The translations under genes were made by a program, and so were the position numbers. Shown one piece after another: positions 24,124 through 31,839 of a stretch of DNA of 35,304 nt. The notes beneath the pieces are model-generated. The model did not search any database and was not told the origin of the DNA. It saw nothing but the letters and a program-made list of their open reading frames with translations. Where the stretch lies: positions 1-35,304 of the forward strand of contig CAZWLH010000008.1 of NCBI GenBank assembly GCA_964634675.1, read 5' to 3'. The first letter of the stretch is position 1. Each line of letters starts with the position of its first letter. Source of the DNA: UMGS172 sp964634675. Its GTDB lineage: Bacteria > Bacillota > Clostridia > Oscillospirales > Acutalibacteraceae.

Positions 24124-24626
24124 CCGCCGCAACACTGAATATGACTGCGGCCGCATCGGCTATGAGTGCCGCCGCAACGGTGTGACGCGTCTTCTTTATT
24201 CCCACCGCTCCGAAATATACCGCAACGGTGTAAAATGTGGTCTCAGAGGAGCAGCATATGACCGAGGCCGCAAGTCCCAACGGCGAATCGGTGCCGAAGG
24301 CTTCGAAAATATCGCAAAGCAGTGCGGTCGAGCCGCTTCCCGAAACCGATTTCAGCAGACTGAGCGGCAAAAGCTCGGCAGGGAAGCCGAGATATCCGAG
24401 AACGGGTGACAGTGCCGCCGACAAGGCCTCGATTATACCGGATACTCGCAAAAGCTTTACTGCGAAATTCAAACCGAGTATCGACGGAATAATACCGTAA
24501 AGCGACGCTATCCCCTTGCGTGCACCGTCTAAAAAGCTTTGGTAAAACATCGGTTTTGCGTAAAAGTCCGTAGACCGTGAAGAACACAACGGTCAGCGGC
24601 AGTGCAAGATTTGACACTATGCCCAT
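24107..24626 (-). pseudogene. spmB: Spore maturation protein B, frameshifted
   Basis: Reading from ATG 24626 (overlapping the end of spmA) gives the normal SpmB N-terminus MGIVSNLALPLTVVFFTVYGLLRKTD. The frame then changes in a run of four T (minus strand GATGTTTTACC, about 24547-24553). The rest, YQSFLDGARKGIASLYGIIPS to the TGA at 24107, lies in the next frame. Removing one T gives KTDVYQSFLDGARKG, which matches the family (K-x-x-x-Y-E-S-F-V-E-G). The remainder is typical: SVSGSGSTALL, TTFYTVAVYFGAVGIKK. SpmA and SpmB are membrane proteins needed for spore core dehydration. A single-base homopolymer difference may be a sequencing error. The 3' end overlaps the end of the araC gene by 17 bases. 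Confidence 0.85.
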
Positions 24627-25195
24627 TTCATATGCCTCATAAGTCGGTCGGCAGCAAGACCTACGGCAAGTGAGCCGGCCGAGGCCAAAAGCACGGCGGG
24701 CATTATTGCCATCGGGTCGGCCGAGCCGTATTCGGCTCTCAGTGCCGCAGTCGTTACGGGAATGATCTGAACAGAGGCTGTGTTGATTATCACAAAGGTT
24801 ATCATCGCATCGCTTGCCGTGCCGTCGTAGTCGGAATGCTTTAACCGCTTCATTGCTTCGATCCCAAGCGGAGTCGCCGCATTTCCGAGCCCTAAAATAT
24901 TTGCGGTTATGTTCATACTTATTGCCTTTTCGGCGGCTCGGTTGCAACGCACCTCGGGGAATAACCGGCGTATTACAGGCGACATAAATTTTGAAAAAAC
25001 ACCGCAAAGACCGCTTCTTTCGGCGATTTCCATAAAGCCTCCCCAAAAGGCCATTATCCCGAGCAGGGAAAGGCAAAGCTCGACGGTGCCGTTAAGACAG
25101 TCGCCGATTGCGGCGGTATATCCGCCGACGTTGCCGTTCAGGCACATATAGACCGTTGAAATTATCAACGAAAAAGCCCAGATGAATTTTAACAT
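24617..25195 (-). CDS. spmA: Spore maturation protein A
   Basis: This 192-residue membrane protein has about five hydrophobic helices. The pattern is of nucleoside-recognition-domain (Gate) proteins: LLGIMAFWGGFMEIAERSG, ITANILGLGNAATPLGIEAMK and FVIINTASVQIIPVTTAALR. SpmA acts with SpmB in the forespore membrane, where the pair is needed for spore dehydration and heat resistance. It begins at ATG 25195 and is coupled to spmB by overlap. The presence of the pair is one of the reasons to call the organism spore-forming. It is intact, unlike spmB. Confidence 0.93.
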   Translation of the reverse strand: MLKFIWAFSLIISTVYMCLNGNVGGYTAAIGDCLNGTVELCLSLLGIMAFWGGFMEIAERSGLCGVFSKFMSPVIRRLFPEVRCNRAAEKAISMNITANILGLGNAATPLGIEAMKRLKHSDYDGTASDAMITFVIINTASVQIIPVTTAALRAEYGSADPMAIMPAVLLASAGSLAVGLAADRLMRHMKWA

Positions 25196-25250
25196 TTTGC
25201 ACCTCTATGTCAAAAAATGCAAATTATGGTAAAATTTGCCAAAATAATGC

Positions 25251-25279
25251 TTGACAATGGTTAATTTTGGTAGTATAAT
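25251..25279 (+). promoter_or_regulatory. Consensus promoter for abrB-like gene
   Basis: TTGACA (25251-25256), a 17-base spacer and TATAAT (25274-25279) are a perfect SigA promoter. A short leader with AAGGAGGT precedes ATG 25306. Confidence 0.9.
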
Positions 25280-25305
25280 AATGTCGAACAAGGAGGTAAT
25301 TAAAA

Positions 25306-25554
25306 ATGAAAGCAACAGGAATAGTGAGAAATGTCGACAGCGTTGGACGCTTTGTTTTACCGGCTGAGATGAGAGAGGTTTTCGGGATCAAGAAAACCGG
25401 CGGTAAGCTGGAAATGTTCGTTGAGGACGATAAGATCATCCTGAAAAAATTTGAGCCAACCTGCATTTTCTGCGGAAGCGAGGAGGATGTCAACGTTTTC
25501 AAGGACAAAAAGGTCTGCAAGAAGTGTATGCGTGAAATGTCGCAGGCCGACTGA
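25306..25554 (+). CDS. AbrB/SpoVT-family regulator with C-terminal zinc ribbon
   Basis: This 82-residue protein has an N-terminal swapped-hairpin DNA-binding domain (about 1-48): MKATGIVRNVDSVGRFVLPAEMREVFGI...LEMFVEDDKIILKKF. A C-terminal Cys4 unit (CIFCG...CKKC, about 54-76) probably binds zinc. AbrB-type proteins are small dimeric transition-state regulators that bind AT-rich promoter DNA. It has an ideal promoter and RBS, so it is likely abundant. It is divergent from spmA, with which it shares a 110-base gap, so a sporulation link is possible but not shown. Confidence 0.92.
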   Translation: MKATGIVRNVDSVGRFVLPAEMREVFGIKKTGGKLEMFVEDDKIILKKFEPTCIFCGSEEDVNVFKDKKVCKKCMREMSQAD

Positions 25555-25657
25555 TATATAACTATTACATAATTATTTTTTTATGAATACTTGAAATGAA
25601 TTTTTGCCGCAATATTTAAACACGGGTGTGCGGATTTAAACTCCGCCCCGGCGCATT

Positions 25658-25694
25658 GAGCTGTCTCACTTGATTTGTGAGGCAGTTCTTTTTA
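25658..25694 (+). terminator. Terminator downstream of abrB-like gene
   Basis: GAGCTGTCTCAC (25658-25669) pairs, with two G-T wobbles, with GTGAGGCAGTTC (25677-25688), followed by a T-rich run to 25693. It lies in the 252-base gap before the PTS operon. Confidence 0.75.
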
Positions 25695-25732
25695 TATAAG
25701 AATTATTCCGGGATAGCTATTTATTTTATATT

Positions 25733-25761
25733 GAAAATTATTTTTATCAATAATAATTTTC
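25733..25761. promoter_or_regulatory. AT-rich dyad upstream of PTS operon
   Basis: GAAAATTATT (25733-25742) and AATAATTTTC (25752-25761) are perfect inverted repeats around a 9-base spacer, 46 bases before the start codon. It could be an operator. It does not fit a PTS antiterminator (RAT) site. The regulator is unknown. Confidence 0.45.
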
Positions 25762-25806
25762 GGATAAATGCCAACAATTATAGTATAAAATTTTCGGAGG
25801 TGCCGC

Positions 25807-27891
25807 TTGAAGGATAAAATATTCGGTGTTTTGCAGCGTGTCGGGCGAGCTTTTATGCTTCCGATAGCGCTTCTTCCGATAGCAGGTCTTCTGCTCGGAA
25901 TAGGAAGCTCGTTTACGAATGCCGCAACCATAGAAGCGCTGGGACTCGGCAACATAATAAAGGAGGGCGGTGTGCTTTACTCCGTTCTCGATATTTTCGC
26001 CGGAACGGGCAGCGTGGTTTTCGATAATCTGCCGCTGCTGTTCGCAATGGGTGTCGCTATCGGAATGGCGAAAAAAGAAAAAGAGGTGGCGGCACTGTCG
26101 GGTGCGGTGAGCTACCTTATAATGAATACCGCAATCGGTGCCCTGATAGAGGCTAAGGGCGGAGTTGCGGCTTTAGCACCCAACACAACGACCGAAACGC
26201 TCGGAATCACGACGCTTCAGACGGGGGTTTTCGGCGGAATTATCGTCGGTCTCGGCGTTGCCGCTCTGCATAACCGCTTCTATAAAATCAAGCTTCCTCA
26301 GGTGCTGTCGTTCTTCGGCGGAACAAGGTTTGTTCCGATAGTGAGCAGTGTGGTTTATCTTTGCGTGGGAGTTTTGCTTTTCTTTGTCTGGCCGCCGATA
26401 CAAAGCGGAATAGCCGAAATAGGAGAGCTTGTGCTTAAATCGGGCTATGCAGGTACGTGGATATACGGCGTGACCGAGCGTGCGCTGATACCGTTCGGAC
26501 TTCATCACGTATTTTATATGCCGTTTTGGCAGACCGAGCTCGGCGGTGCGGCAATCGTTGACGGTATCACCGTGACCGGAGCACAAAACATCTTCTTTGC
26601 CGAGCTTGCTTCAAAATCCACCGAGGTATTTTCGGTTTCGGCAACAAGATTTATGTCGGGTAAATTTCCTTTTATGATATTCGGACTGCCTGCCGCCGCC
26701 TTGGCAATATACAACACCGCCTATCCCGAGCGTCGCAAAACGGCAGGCGGACTTTTGCTTTCGGCGGCGCTGACGAGTATGCTTACCGGCATTACCGAGC
26801 CGCTCGAGTTCACGTTTCTGTTCACCGCACCGCTCCTTTACGGAATCCACTGTGTGCTTTCGGGTCTTTCGTATATGCTTATGCACATTTTTGGTGTCGG
26901 AGTCGGAATGACCTTCTCGGGCGGACTTATCGACCTTACGCTCTTCGGCGTTTTGCAGGGGAATTCAAGGACAAATTGGATATGGATACCGATAGTCGGC
27001 GCGGCTTATGCGGTGGTATACTATTTCGTTTTCCGTGCCTTGATAAAGAGGTTTGACTATAAAACGCCGGGTCGTGAGCTGCTCGGAGCCGAAACCAGGC
27101 TTTATAACCGAAATGACTATAACGAAAGAAAGCAGGGCGATGGCAAAAACGGCGGAAGAAGCGAGATCATACTGTCGGGACTCGGCGGCAGGGACAATAT
27201 ATCCGACATCGACTGCTGTGCAACGAGGCTGAGGGTGACGGTCAAGGATCCGAATGCCGTGGACGAGTCGGTGCTCAAGAAAAGCAAGGCTTCTGGGGTC
27301 ATAAAAAAGGGCAACGGAGTTCAAATAATCTTCGGACCCGAGGTATCGGTCATAAAATCCGAGTTGGAGGACTATCTCGAGGGCATAAGCGGACGAAATG
27401 TTGAAACAGATTCGGCCGAAAACGGCTCAAATCCGCCCGAAGCCGAGGAGCTGTGTGCTCATATGAGCGGTGAAGCGGTGCCGCTTGAAAATACGGGCGA
27501 TGAGGCCTTTTCGGGAAAAATCCTCGGCGACGGTATAGCCGTTGAACCGAGTGAGGGAAGGCTTTATGCGCCTTGCGACGGAACGGTCGTATCGGTAGCA
27601 GATACGCTTCACGCCGTGAACATTGTGTCAAACAACGGATGCGAGCTGCTGCTCCATATCGGCATTGACACCGTCAAGCTGAACGGCCGCGGCTTTAATG
27701 CACACGTGAAAAACGGAGATACTGTAAAAAAAGGCGAGCTTTTGATCTCGTTTGAGCTTGAGCTTCTGAAGGCCGAAGGCTACAACACCGTCACGCCGAT
27801 GATCATATGCAACACAGATGACTATACCGCAACAGAAACTTTGCAAAGAGGTCACGTTGAAAAAGGGGATAAGCTGATAAGGCTTGTGTGA
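25807..27891 (+). CDS. PTS glucose-family permease, EIICBA
   Basis: This 694-residue membrane protein is read from TTG 25807 (RBS GGAGG). It imports and phosphorylates a hexose. The EIIC part (about 1-420) begins FGVLQRVGRAFMLPIALLPIAGLLLGIG and contains GITEPLEFTFLF, the Glc-family signature. The EIIB domain (about 450-530) has the phospho-cysteine in DCCATRLRVTV (Cys471). EIIA (about 560-694) has LLHIGIDTVKL, whose His617 matches the phosphorylated His of IIA-Glc. A Ser/Glu-rich linker joins B and A. The sugar could be glucose or N-acetylglucosamine, and I do not decide between PtsG and NagE. HPr and EI genes follow, so the operon carries a complete PTS chain. Confidence 0.95.
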   Translation: MKDKIFGVLQRVGRAFMLPIALLPIAGLLLGIGSSFTNAATIEALGLGNIIKEGGVLYSVLDIFAGTGSVVFDNLPLLFAMGVAIGMAKKEKEVAALSGAVSYLIMNTAIGALIEAKGGVAALAPNTTTETLGITTLQTGVFGGIIVGLGVAALHNRFYKIKLPQVLSFFGGTRFVPIVSSVVYLCVGVLLFFVWPPIQSGIAEIGELVLKSGYAGTWIYGVTERALIPFGLHHVFYMPFWQTELGGAAIVDGITVTGAQNIFFAELASKSTEVFSVSATRFMSGKFPFMIFGLPAAALAIYNTAYPERRKTAGGLLLSAALTSMLTGITEPLEFTFLFTAPLLYGIHCVLSGLSYMLMHIFGVGVGMTFSGGLIDLTLFGVLQGNSRTNWIWIPIVGAAYAVVYYFVFRALIKRFDYKTPGRELLGAETRLYNRNDYNERKQGDGKNGGRSEIILSGLGGRDNISDIDCCATRLRVTVKDPNAVDESVLKKSKASGVIKKGNGVQIIFGPEVSVIKSELEDYLEGISGRNVETDSAENGSNPPEAEELCAHMSGEAVPLENTGDEAFSGKILGDGIAVEPSEGRLYAPCDGTVVSVADTLHAVNIVSNNGCELLLHIGIDTVKLNGRGFNAHVKNGDTVKKGELLISFELELLKAEGYNTVTPMIICNTDDYTATETLQRGHVEKGDKLIRLV

Positions 27892-27938
27892 CAGATCGGA
27901 ATTTGTCGGTCTCAACCTAACTTAAAGGAGAGGAAAAA

Positions 27939-28196
27939 ATGAGAAGCTTTGATTTTACCGTTACCGATGAGCTCGGAATACACGCTCGCCCTGCCGGAAT
28001 GCTTGTGAAGGAAATAAAAAAATACCAAAGCTCGGTCACCGTCACAAAAAACGGAAGCAGTGCGGCGGCTCATAAGCTTATGGCACTGATGAGTCTTTCG
28101 GTCAAGTGCGGAGACACCGTAAGGGTCGAGGTCTGTGGACCCGATGAGGACTGTGCGGCCGAGGAAATCGAAAAATATATGAAAGAACATTTATAA
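27939..28196 (+). CDS. ptsH: HPr phosphocarrier, Lys at position 46
   Basis: This 85-residue protein carries phosphate from EI to the permease through His15 in GIHARPAG, exactly at the usual position. The C-terminal half keeps the HPr fold (KLMALMSLSVKCGDTVRVEV). Position 46 is Lys (AAHKLMALMSL) where Gram-positive HPr has the regulatory Ser phosphorylated by HPr kinase. It thus lacks the site for the CcpA-type catabolite control branch. The gene lies between the permease and EI genes, with AAAGGAG upstream. It could be a sugar-dedicated HPr with another, regulatory HPr elsewhere in the genome. Confidence 0.93.
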   Translation: MRSFDFTVTDELGIHARPAGMLVKEIKKYQSSVTVTKNGSSAAAHKLMALMSLSVKCGDTVRVEVCGPDEDCAAEEIEKYMKEHL

Positions 28197-28208
28197 GAGG
28201 TGGACGGG

Positions 28209-29846
28209 ATGCGGGTTTTTTCGGGTCGCGGAGTTTTCGGAGCGGTGGCGATAGGGAAAATATCGGTGTTTAAGCGAAACGGAGTCAAGGCTCCGAAATA
28301 CTCGGTCAGCGACACCGACGCCGAGCTTGAACGCTTGAATTCGGCAAAGGAAAAGGCCAAGCGTCAGCTTTCCGAAATATACGAAAAGGCGCTTAAGGAG
28401 GTCGGTGAGACCAACGCGCAGATCTTCGATATCCACATTATGATGATCGATGACGAGGATTACAACGATGCCATTGAAGGTCTTATAAAAACAAGATCGG
28501 TCAATGCAGAATATGCCGTGGCCGAGATCTCACGTAATTTCGCCGATATGTTTTCAAAGGCCGAGGACAGCTATATGCAGGCAAGAGCGGCCGATATCGA
28601 GGATATATCCAACCGAATAATTTCCTGCTTTTCGGATGACGAGCGGAAAATTCAAGCAACCGGTTCGGGAACGATAATCTGTGCCGACGATTTAAAGCCG
28701 AGTGAGACGGTGTCGCTCGACAAGGAGGCTATTTTGGGCTTTGCAACGGCCGAGGGCTCGGCAAATTCGCATACCGCGATACTTGCGAGAAATATGAATA
28801 TACCTGCGGTCATAGGGCTTGGAAATGAGTTTTTGAGCACTGCGGTCGACGGCGAAACAGCCATAGCCGACGGTTATTCCGGCAAGCTGATAATAGCTCC
28901 CGACGAAGAGACGACCGAGCGGTATATGAGGAAAATCCGAGAGGACGAGGAAAGAAGAAAGCTGCTCCGAGAGCTGAACGGCAAAGAAAATGTGACTCTT
29001 GACGGCAAAACGGTCAATATATATGCCAATATCGGCAGTGCCGACGGTGTCGGAGCGGTGCTCTATAACGATGCCGGCGGAATAGGGCTTTTCAGAAGTG
29101 AGTTTTTATATATCGGAAGGTCGGACTATCCGAGCGAGGAGGAGCAGTTCAAGGTCTATCGGCGTGTGCTTGAAAGTATGGCATCGAAAAAGGTCATAAT
29201 CCGAACCTTGGATATAGGCGCCGATAAGAATGCCGACTATTTTAAACTGAAAAAGGAGCCTAATCCGGCATTGGGTGTCAGAGCCGTAAGGCTTTGCCTG
29301 GAACGCCCCGAAATGTTCAAGACACAGCTTAGGGCACTGTTCAGGGCATCGGTATACGGAAGGCTTTCGGTGATGTTTCCCATGATAGTCTCGGTTTGGG
29401 AGCTTAAAAAAACGCTTGAGCTCTGCGAGCAGGTCAAAAGCGAGCTTAAAGCCGAGGGAAAACGCTTTGCCGAGGTGGAAACGGGAGTTATGATCGAAAC
29501 TCCCGCCGCCGCACTCATCAGCGACCGCTTGGCTCAGCTTTGCGACTTTTTCAGCATAGGCACCAACGACCTTACGCAGTATACGCTTGCCTGCGACCGA
29601 CAGAATCCGTCACTCGAGCAATACTGTGATACCCATCACGAGGCGGTTATGCGACTCATCGAAATGACGGTGCAAAACGCCCACAAGAATAATATCTGGG
29701 TCGGAATATGCGGAGAATTGGCCGCCGATACCGCTTTGACCGAGCGTTTTTTGAGAATGGGAGTCGATGAGCTTTCGGTATCTCCCGGATATGTTTTAAA
29801 GCTTCGTGATACGGTAAGGCATATTGATTTGAGCAAATTCGGTTGA
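28209..29846 (+). CDS. ptsI: PTS enzyme I
   Basis: This 545-residue cytosolic protein transfers phosphate from phosphoenolpyruvate to HPr. ATG 28209 is chosen over GTG 28200 because GAGGTGG (28197-28203) spaces correctly. The phospho-His lies in ANSHTAILAR (His188, close to His189 in the E. coli enzyme), followed by MNIPAVIG. The PEP-binding barrel has GIGLFRSEFLY, GADKNADYFKLKKEPNPALGVRA, MFPMI, GVMIETPAA, IGTNDLTQY and the catalytic Cys segment GICGELA. It is the third gene of the operon. A terminator follows at 29871. Confidence 0.96.
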   Translation: MRVFSGRGVFGAVAIGKISVFKRNGVKAPKYSVSDTDAELERLNSAKEKAKRQLSEIYEKALKEVGETNAQIFDIHIMMIDDEDYNDAIEGLIKTRSVNAEYAVAEISRNFADMFSKAEDSYMQARAADIEDISNRIISCFSDDERKIQATGSGTIICADDLKPSETVSLDKEAILGFATAEGSANSHTAILARNMNIPAVIGLGNEFLSTAVDGETAIADGYSGKLIIAPDEETTERYMRKIREDEERRKLLRELNGKENVTLDGKTVNIYANIGSADGVGAVLYNDAGGIGLFRSEFLYIGRSDYPSEEEQFKVYRRVLESMASKKVIIRTLDIGADKNADYFKLKKEPNPALGVRAVRLCLERPEMFKTQLRALFRASVYGRLSVMFPMIVSVWELKKTLELCEQVKSELKAEGKRFAEVETGVMIETPAAALISDRLAQLCDFFSIGTNDLTQYTLACDRQNPSLEQYCDTHHEAVMRLIEMTVQNAHKNNIWVGICGELAADTALTERFLRMGVDELSVSPGYVLKLRDTVRHIDLSKFG

Positions 29847-29870
29847 ATTTCAGGTCATAACTTAAAGTTT

Positions 29871-29898
29871 GAGGTGCGTGGGGTGCGCACCTCTTTTT
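29871..29898 (+). terminator. Terminator of the PTS operon
   Basis: GAGGTGCG (29871-29878) and CGCACCTC (29886-29893) form an 8-bp stem with a 7-base loop, followed by TTTTT. Confidence 0.9.
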
Positions 29899-29950
29899 GC
29901 AATCTTAAGTGTCATTTTGTCTGTTTGCAACAAAAATCATAAAATAATAC

Positions 29951-29979
29951 TTGATTTTCAAAGCATTGTATATTATACT
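29951..29979 (+). promoter_or_regulatory. Promoter for cohesin-like gene
   Basis: TTGATT (29951-29956), a 17-base spacer and TATACT (29974-29979) precede a leader and TAGGAG before ATG 30044. Confidence 0.75.
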
Positions 29980-30043
29980 AATGTTGTAGCATTTTAACAC
30001 TTGATTTACTATGGGTGTGTTATATTTGTTTAGGAGTGAGCAT

Positions 30044-31603
30044 ATGAAAAAATCGTTTTCCAAAAGAATAACGGCTTTGCTTCTCATAGTTGCTATGTCG
30101 TTGTGCTGCTTTATCACTTCGGTTTCGGCAAGCGAGGTTGTTTTTCCGAGCGAAGCAAAGCTTTCGGTCAGTGCCGATAATACGGTTTACAGTGAGGGAA
30201 GCACCGTCACTGTTACCGTTTCGCTCAGCGGAAGCAAGGCCGTTGATGCAATCGGCTTGGAGTTCAAGTTTGATGATTCAAGACTTGAGATAGTCAGCGG
30301 TGAGTGGAACACCGATCTGGGTGATGTCGCCATCGCTACCGATAACTTCTCTGTCGAGAATGCAACCAAGCATCATGCGGGACTTGCCGTGACATCCGGT
30401 ACCGTGTCACCTAACGGCGAGATTTTCAAGGCTACTTTAAAAGTAAAGGCCGATGCCGATACTATTGAAGCCGCCGATGCCGCCGTTGAAGTAGTACCTA
30501 CCTTGAAAATATCCGACACAAAGTATGACTGCGAATCGGCTTCCGTTTCCTTTGCAATTCATAACTTCGGCGATTGGACCGGCAGCACAGAAGCAGGAGA
30601 TTTAGGTTTGAAAAGAACCTGTTCCGTGTGCGGAAAGGTTCAGAAGCAGTATATTTCCGAAGAGCTTAAGTTTGCCGGTTACACCGTAACATTTTCCGGA
30701 AATTTGCAGGTCAATTTCGCAATCGATAAATCTGTTTTCGATAAATATGGTAATCTTTATGCCGAGTTCCAGCTTGGCGGTAAAGCTGTTAATGTCGAAG
30801 AATACCGAATCGATTCCGACGATAATGTTTGGTTTACACTGAACGGTGTTCTGCCGCAGATGATGACCGATGATATCCGTGCAGGCTTGTACGGCGTGCG
30901 TAAGACCGACGGAGAGCAGTGCGTATATCAGGTGGCAACAACCATAAGAAATTACGCTGAATGGTATTTCAATGCCTATAAAACAAATATAGAAAACGAC
31001 AAAATGTATGCACTCTTGGTCAATATGCTTAACTACGGTGCCAAGGCTCAGCTTTATGCGAATTACAGAACCGATGATTTGGCCGACAAGAACCTTAATG
31101 ACGCACAAAAGAAGCTTATAACGTCCGAGAGAAGATATTTAAACTCTCTTTCAAAAGCGACTATTGCAGACGAGTCAATGAGAGCTGTTGCCTGGCAGGG
31201 TGCGACACTCAGCCTTACCGATCCCGTTGCTTTGATGTTTGTTGTTAAGGCCGAAAGCCTTGAAGGACTTACACTCAAGGCAAGCTGCAACCAAGGCTCC
31301 TGGAACATTCCCCTGACCGTTGACGGAAAGTCGGTCATCGATAATCACGACGGCACCTTCAACATTTATTTCGATAAGCTCCACGCCGCACTTATGAGTG
31401 AGGTCGTAAGGTTTACGTTTGTTGATTCAAGGCTCCAAGCTGTGAGCGACACCTTGTCCTACGGTATCGAATCTTATGTAGCCTACGGTTTTGCCGATTA
31501 CCCGGGGTGGACTGCGCTTGTTACCGCAATGATGCAGTACGGTGATGCGGCAAGAAGGTACGCACTGGACGGTGAATGGGGCGAGTGGAAGCCGGTAAGC
31601 TGA
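30044..31603 (+). CDS. Secreted protein with cohesin-like domain
   Basis: This 519-residue exported protein is read from ATG 30044. Upstream in-frame codons lack a signal peptide, while here MKKSFSKRITALLLIVAMSL... gives one (about 1-29). Residues about 30-170 look like a cohesin domain (type I-like beta-sandwich: SADNTVYSEGSTVTVTVSLSG, then FKFDDSRLEIV). A short zinc-ribbon-like stretch follows (RTCSVCGKV). The rest (about 205-519) is an unassigned repeat-containing region whose two similar halves share VQVAF/NV and AVNMLNYG-type segments. There is no sortase motif or transmembrane tail, so it may be released or held non-covalently. No dockerin gene is near. The role is unknown; binding a partner is the usual cohesin function. 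Confidence 0.7.
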   Translation: MKKSFSKRITALLLIVAMSLCCFITSVSASEVVFPSEAKLSVSADNTVYSEGSTVTVTVSLSGSKAVDAIGLEFKFDDSRLEIVSGEWNTDLGDVAIATDNFSVENATKHHAGLAVTSGTVSPNGEIFKATLKVKADADTIEAADAAVEVVPTLKISDTKYDCESASVSFAIHNFGDWTGSTEAGDLGLKRTCSVCGKVQKQYISEELKFAGYTVTFSGNLQVNFAIDKSVFDKYGNLYAEFQLGGKAVNVEEYRIDSDDNVWFTLNGVLPQMMTDDIRAGLYGVRKTDGEQCVYQVATTIRNYAEWYFNAYKTNIENDKMYALLVNMLNYGAKAQLYANYRTDDLADKNLNDAQKKLITSERRYLNSLSKATIADESMRAVAWQGATLSLTDPVALMFVVKAESLEGLTLKASCNQGSWNIPLTVDGKSVIDNHDGTFNIYFDKLHAALMSEVVRFTFVDSRLQAVSDTLSYGIESYVAYGFADYPGWTALVTAMMQYGDAARRYALDGEWGEWKPVS

Positions 31604-31646
31604 GTTTCCCGTATTTTGAATTTGAAATTTAAAGGAGTCGATACCA

Positions 31647-31778
31647 ATGTTTTTTGAGATGCCCGAGATCGAGGTTTTGCACTTTTCGTCCGAGGATATT
31701 TGCAGTACATCAAGTAATGGTTCGAAACCGATAACCGGACCGACTGCGCCGTTATACTTCAATGACAACGACAATTAA
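31647..31778 (+). CDS. Putative 43-residue RiPP-type precursor peptide
   Basis: This is a 43-codon frame with the RBS AAAGGAG, ATG 31647 and TAA 31776-31778. The first part is leader-like and acidic (MFFEMPEIEVLHFSSEDICS). The second is small-residue rich with many Ser, Thr, Gly and Pro and ends in NDNDN. The P-E-I-E-V...F...E-D-I motif resembles small peptides I recall beside PqqD/HprK-like genes in Firmicutes. Downstream of it are an HPr-kinase-like gene and a PqqD-like gene, matching the parts list of a modified peptide. It may be co-transcribed with the cohesin-like gene, as no terminator lies in the 43-base gap. The core cannot be defined, and no cyclase, protease or radical-SAM gene is next to it. 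Confidence 0.6.
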   Translation: MFFEMPEIEVLHFSSEDICSTSSNGSKPITGPTAPLYFNDNDN

Positions 31779-31792
31779 AATATAAGCATTAA

Positions 31793-31823
31793 ATGAGGGT
31801 GGGCGTTCGCCCATCCTCATTTA
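31793..31823 (+). terminator. Hairpin after peptide gene, weak terminator
   Basis: AATGAGGGTGGGC (31793-31805) and GCCCATCCTCATT (31810-31822) form a 13-bp stem with one wobble and a 4-base loop. The 3' flank (TATCTG) is a poor T-tract, so it could be a partial terminator, an attenuator or an mRNA-stability element. Confidence 0.6.
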
Positions 31824-31826
31824 TCT

Positions 31827-31834
31827 GTTATAAT
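31827..31834 (+). promoter_or_regulatory. Extended -10 promoter directly before HprK-like gene
   Basis: TGTTATAAT forms an extended -10 (TATAAT 31829-31834). The start codon is at 31840, so the transcription start would be at or within a base of the ATG. No Shine-Dalgarno is visible in the preceding 30 bases, which fits a leaderless transcript. No good -35 is seen; the hairpin occupies that zone. Confidence 0.5.
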
Positions 31835-31839
31835 AAACT

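Noticed and set aside
24243..25076. 277-codon reverse-strand frame overlapping spmA and spmB
   Set aside because: Most of it is an out-of-frame shadow rich in Arg and Cys; only its middle piece is real, as the N-terminus of frameshifted spmB.
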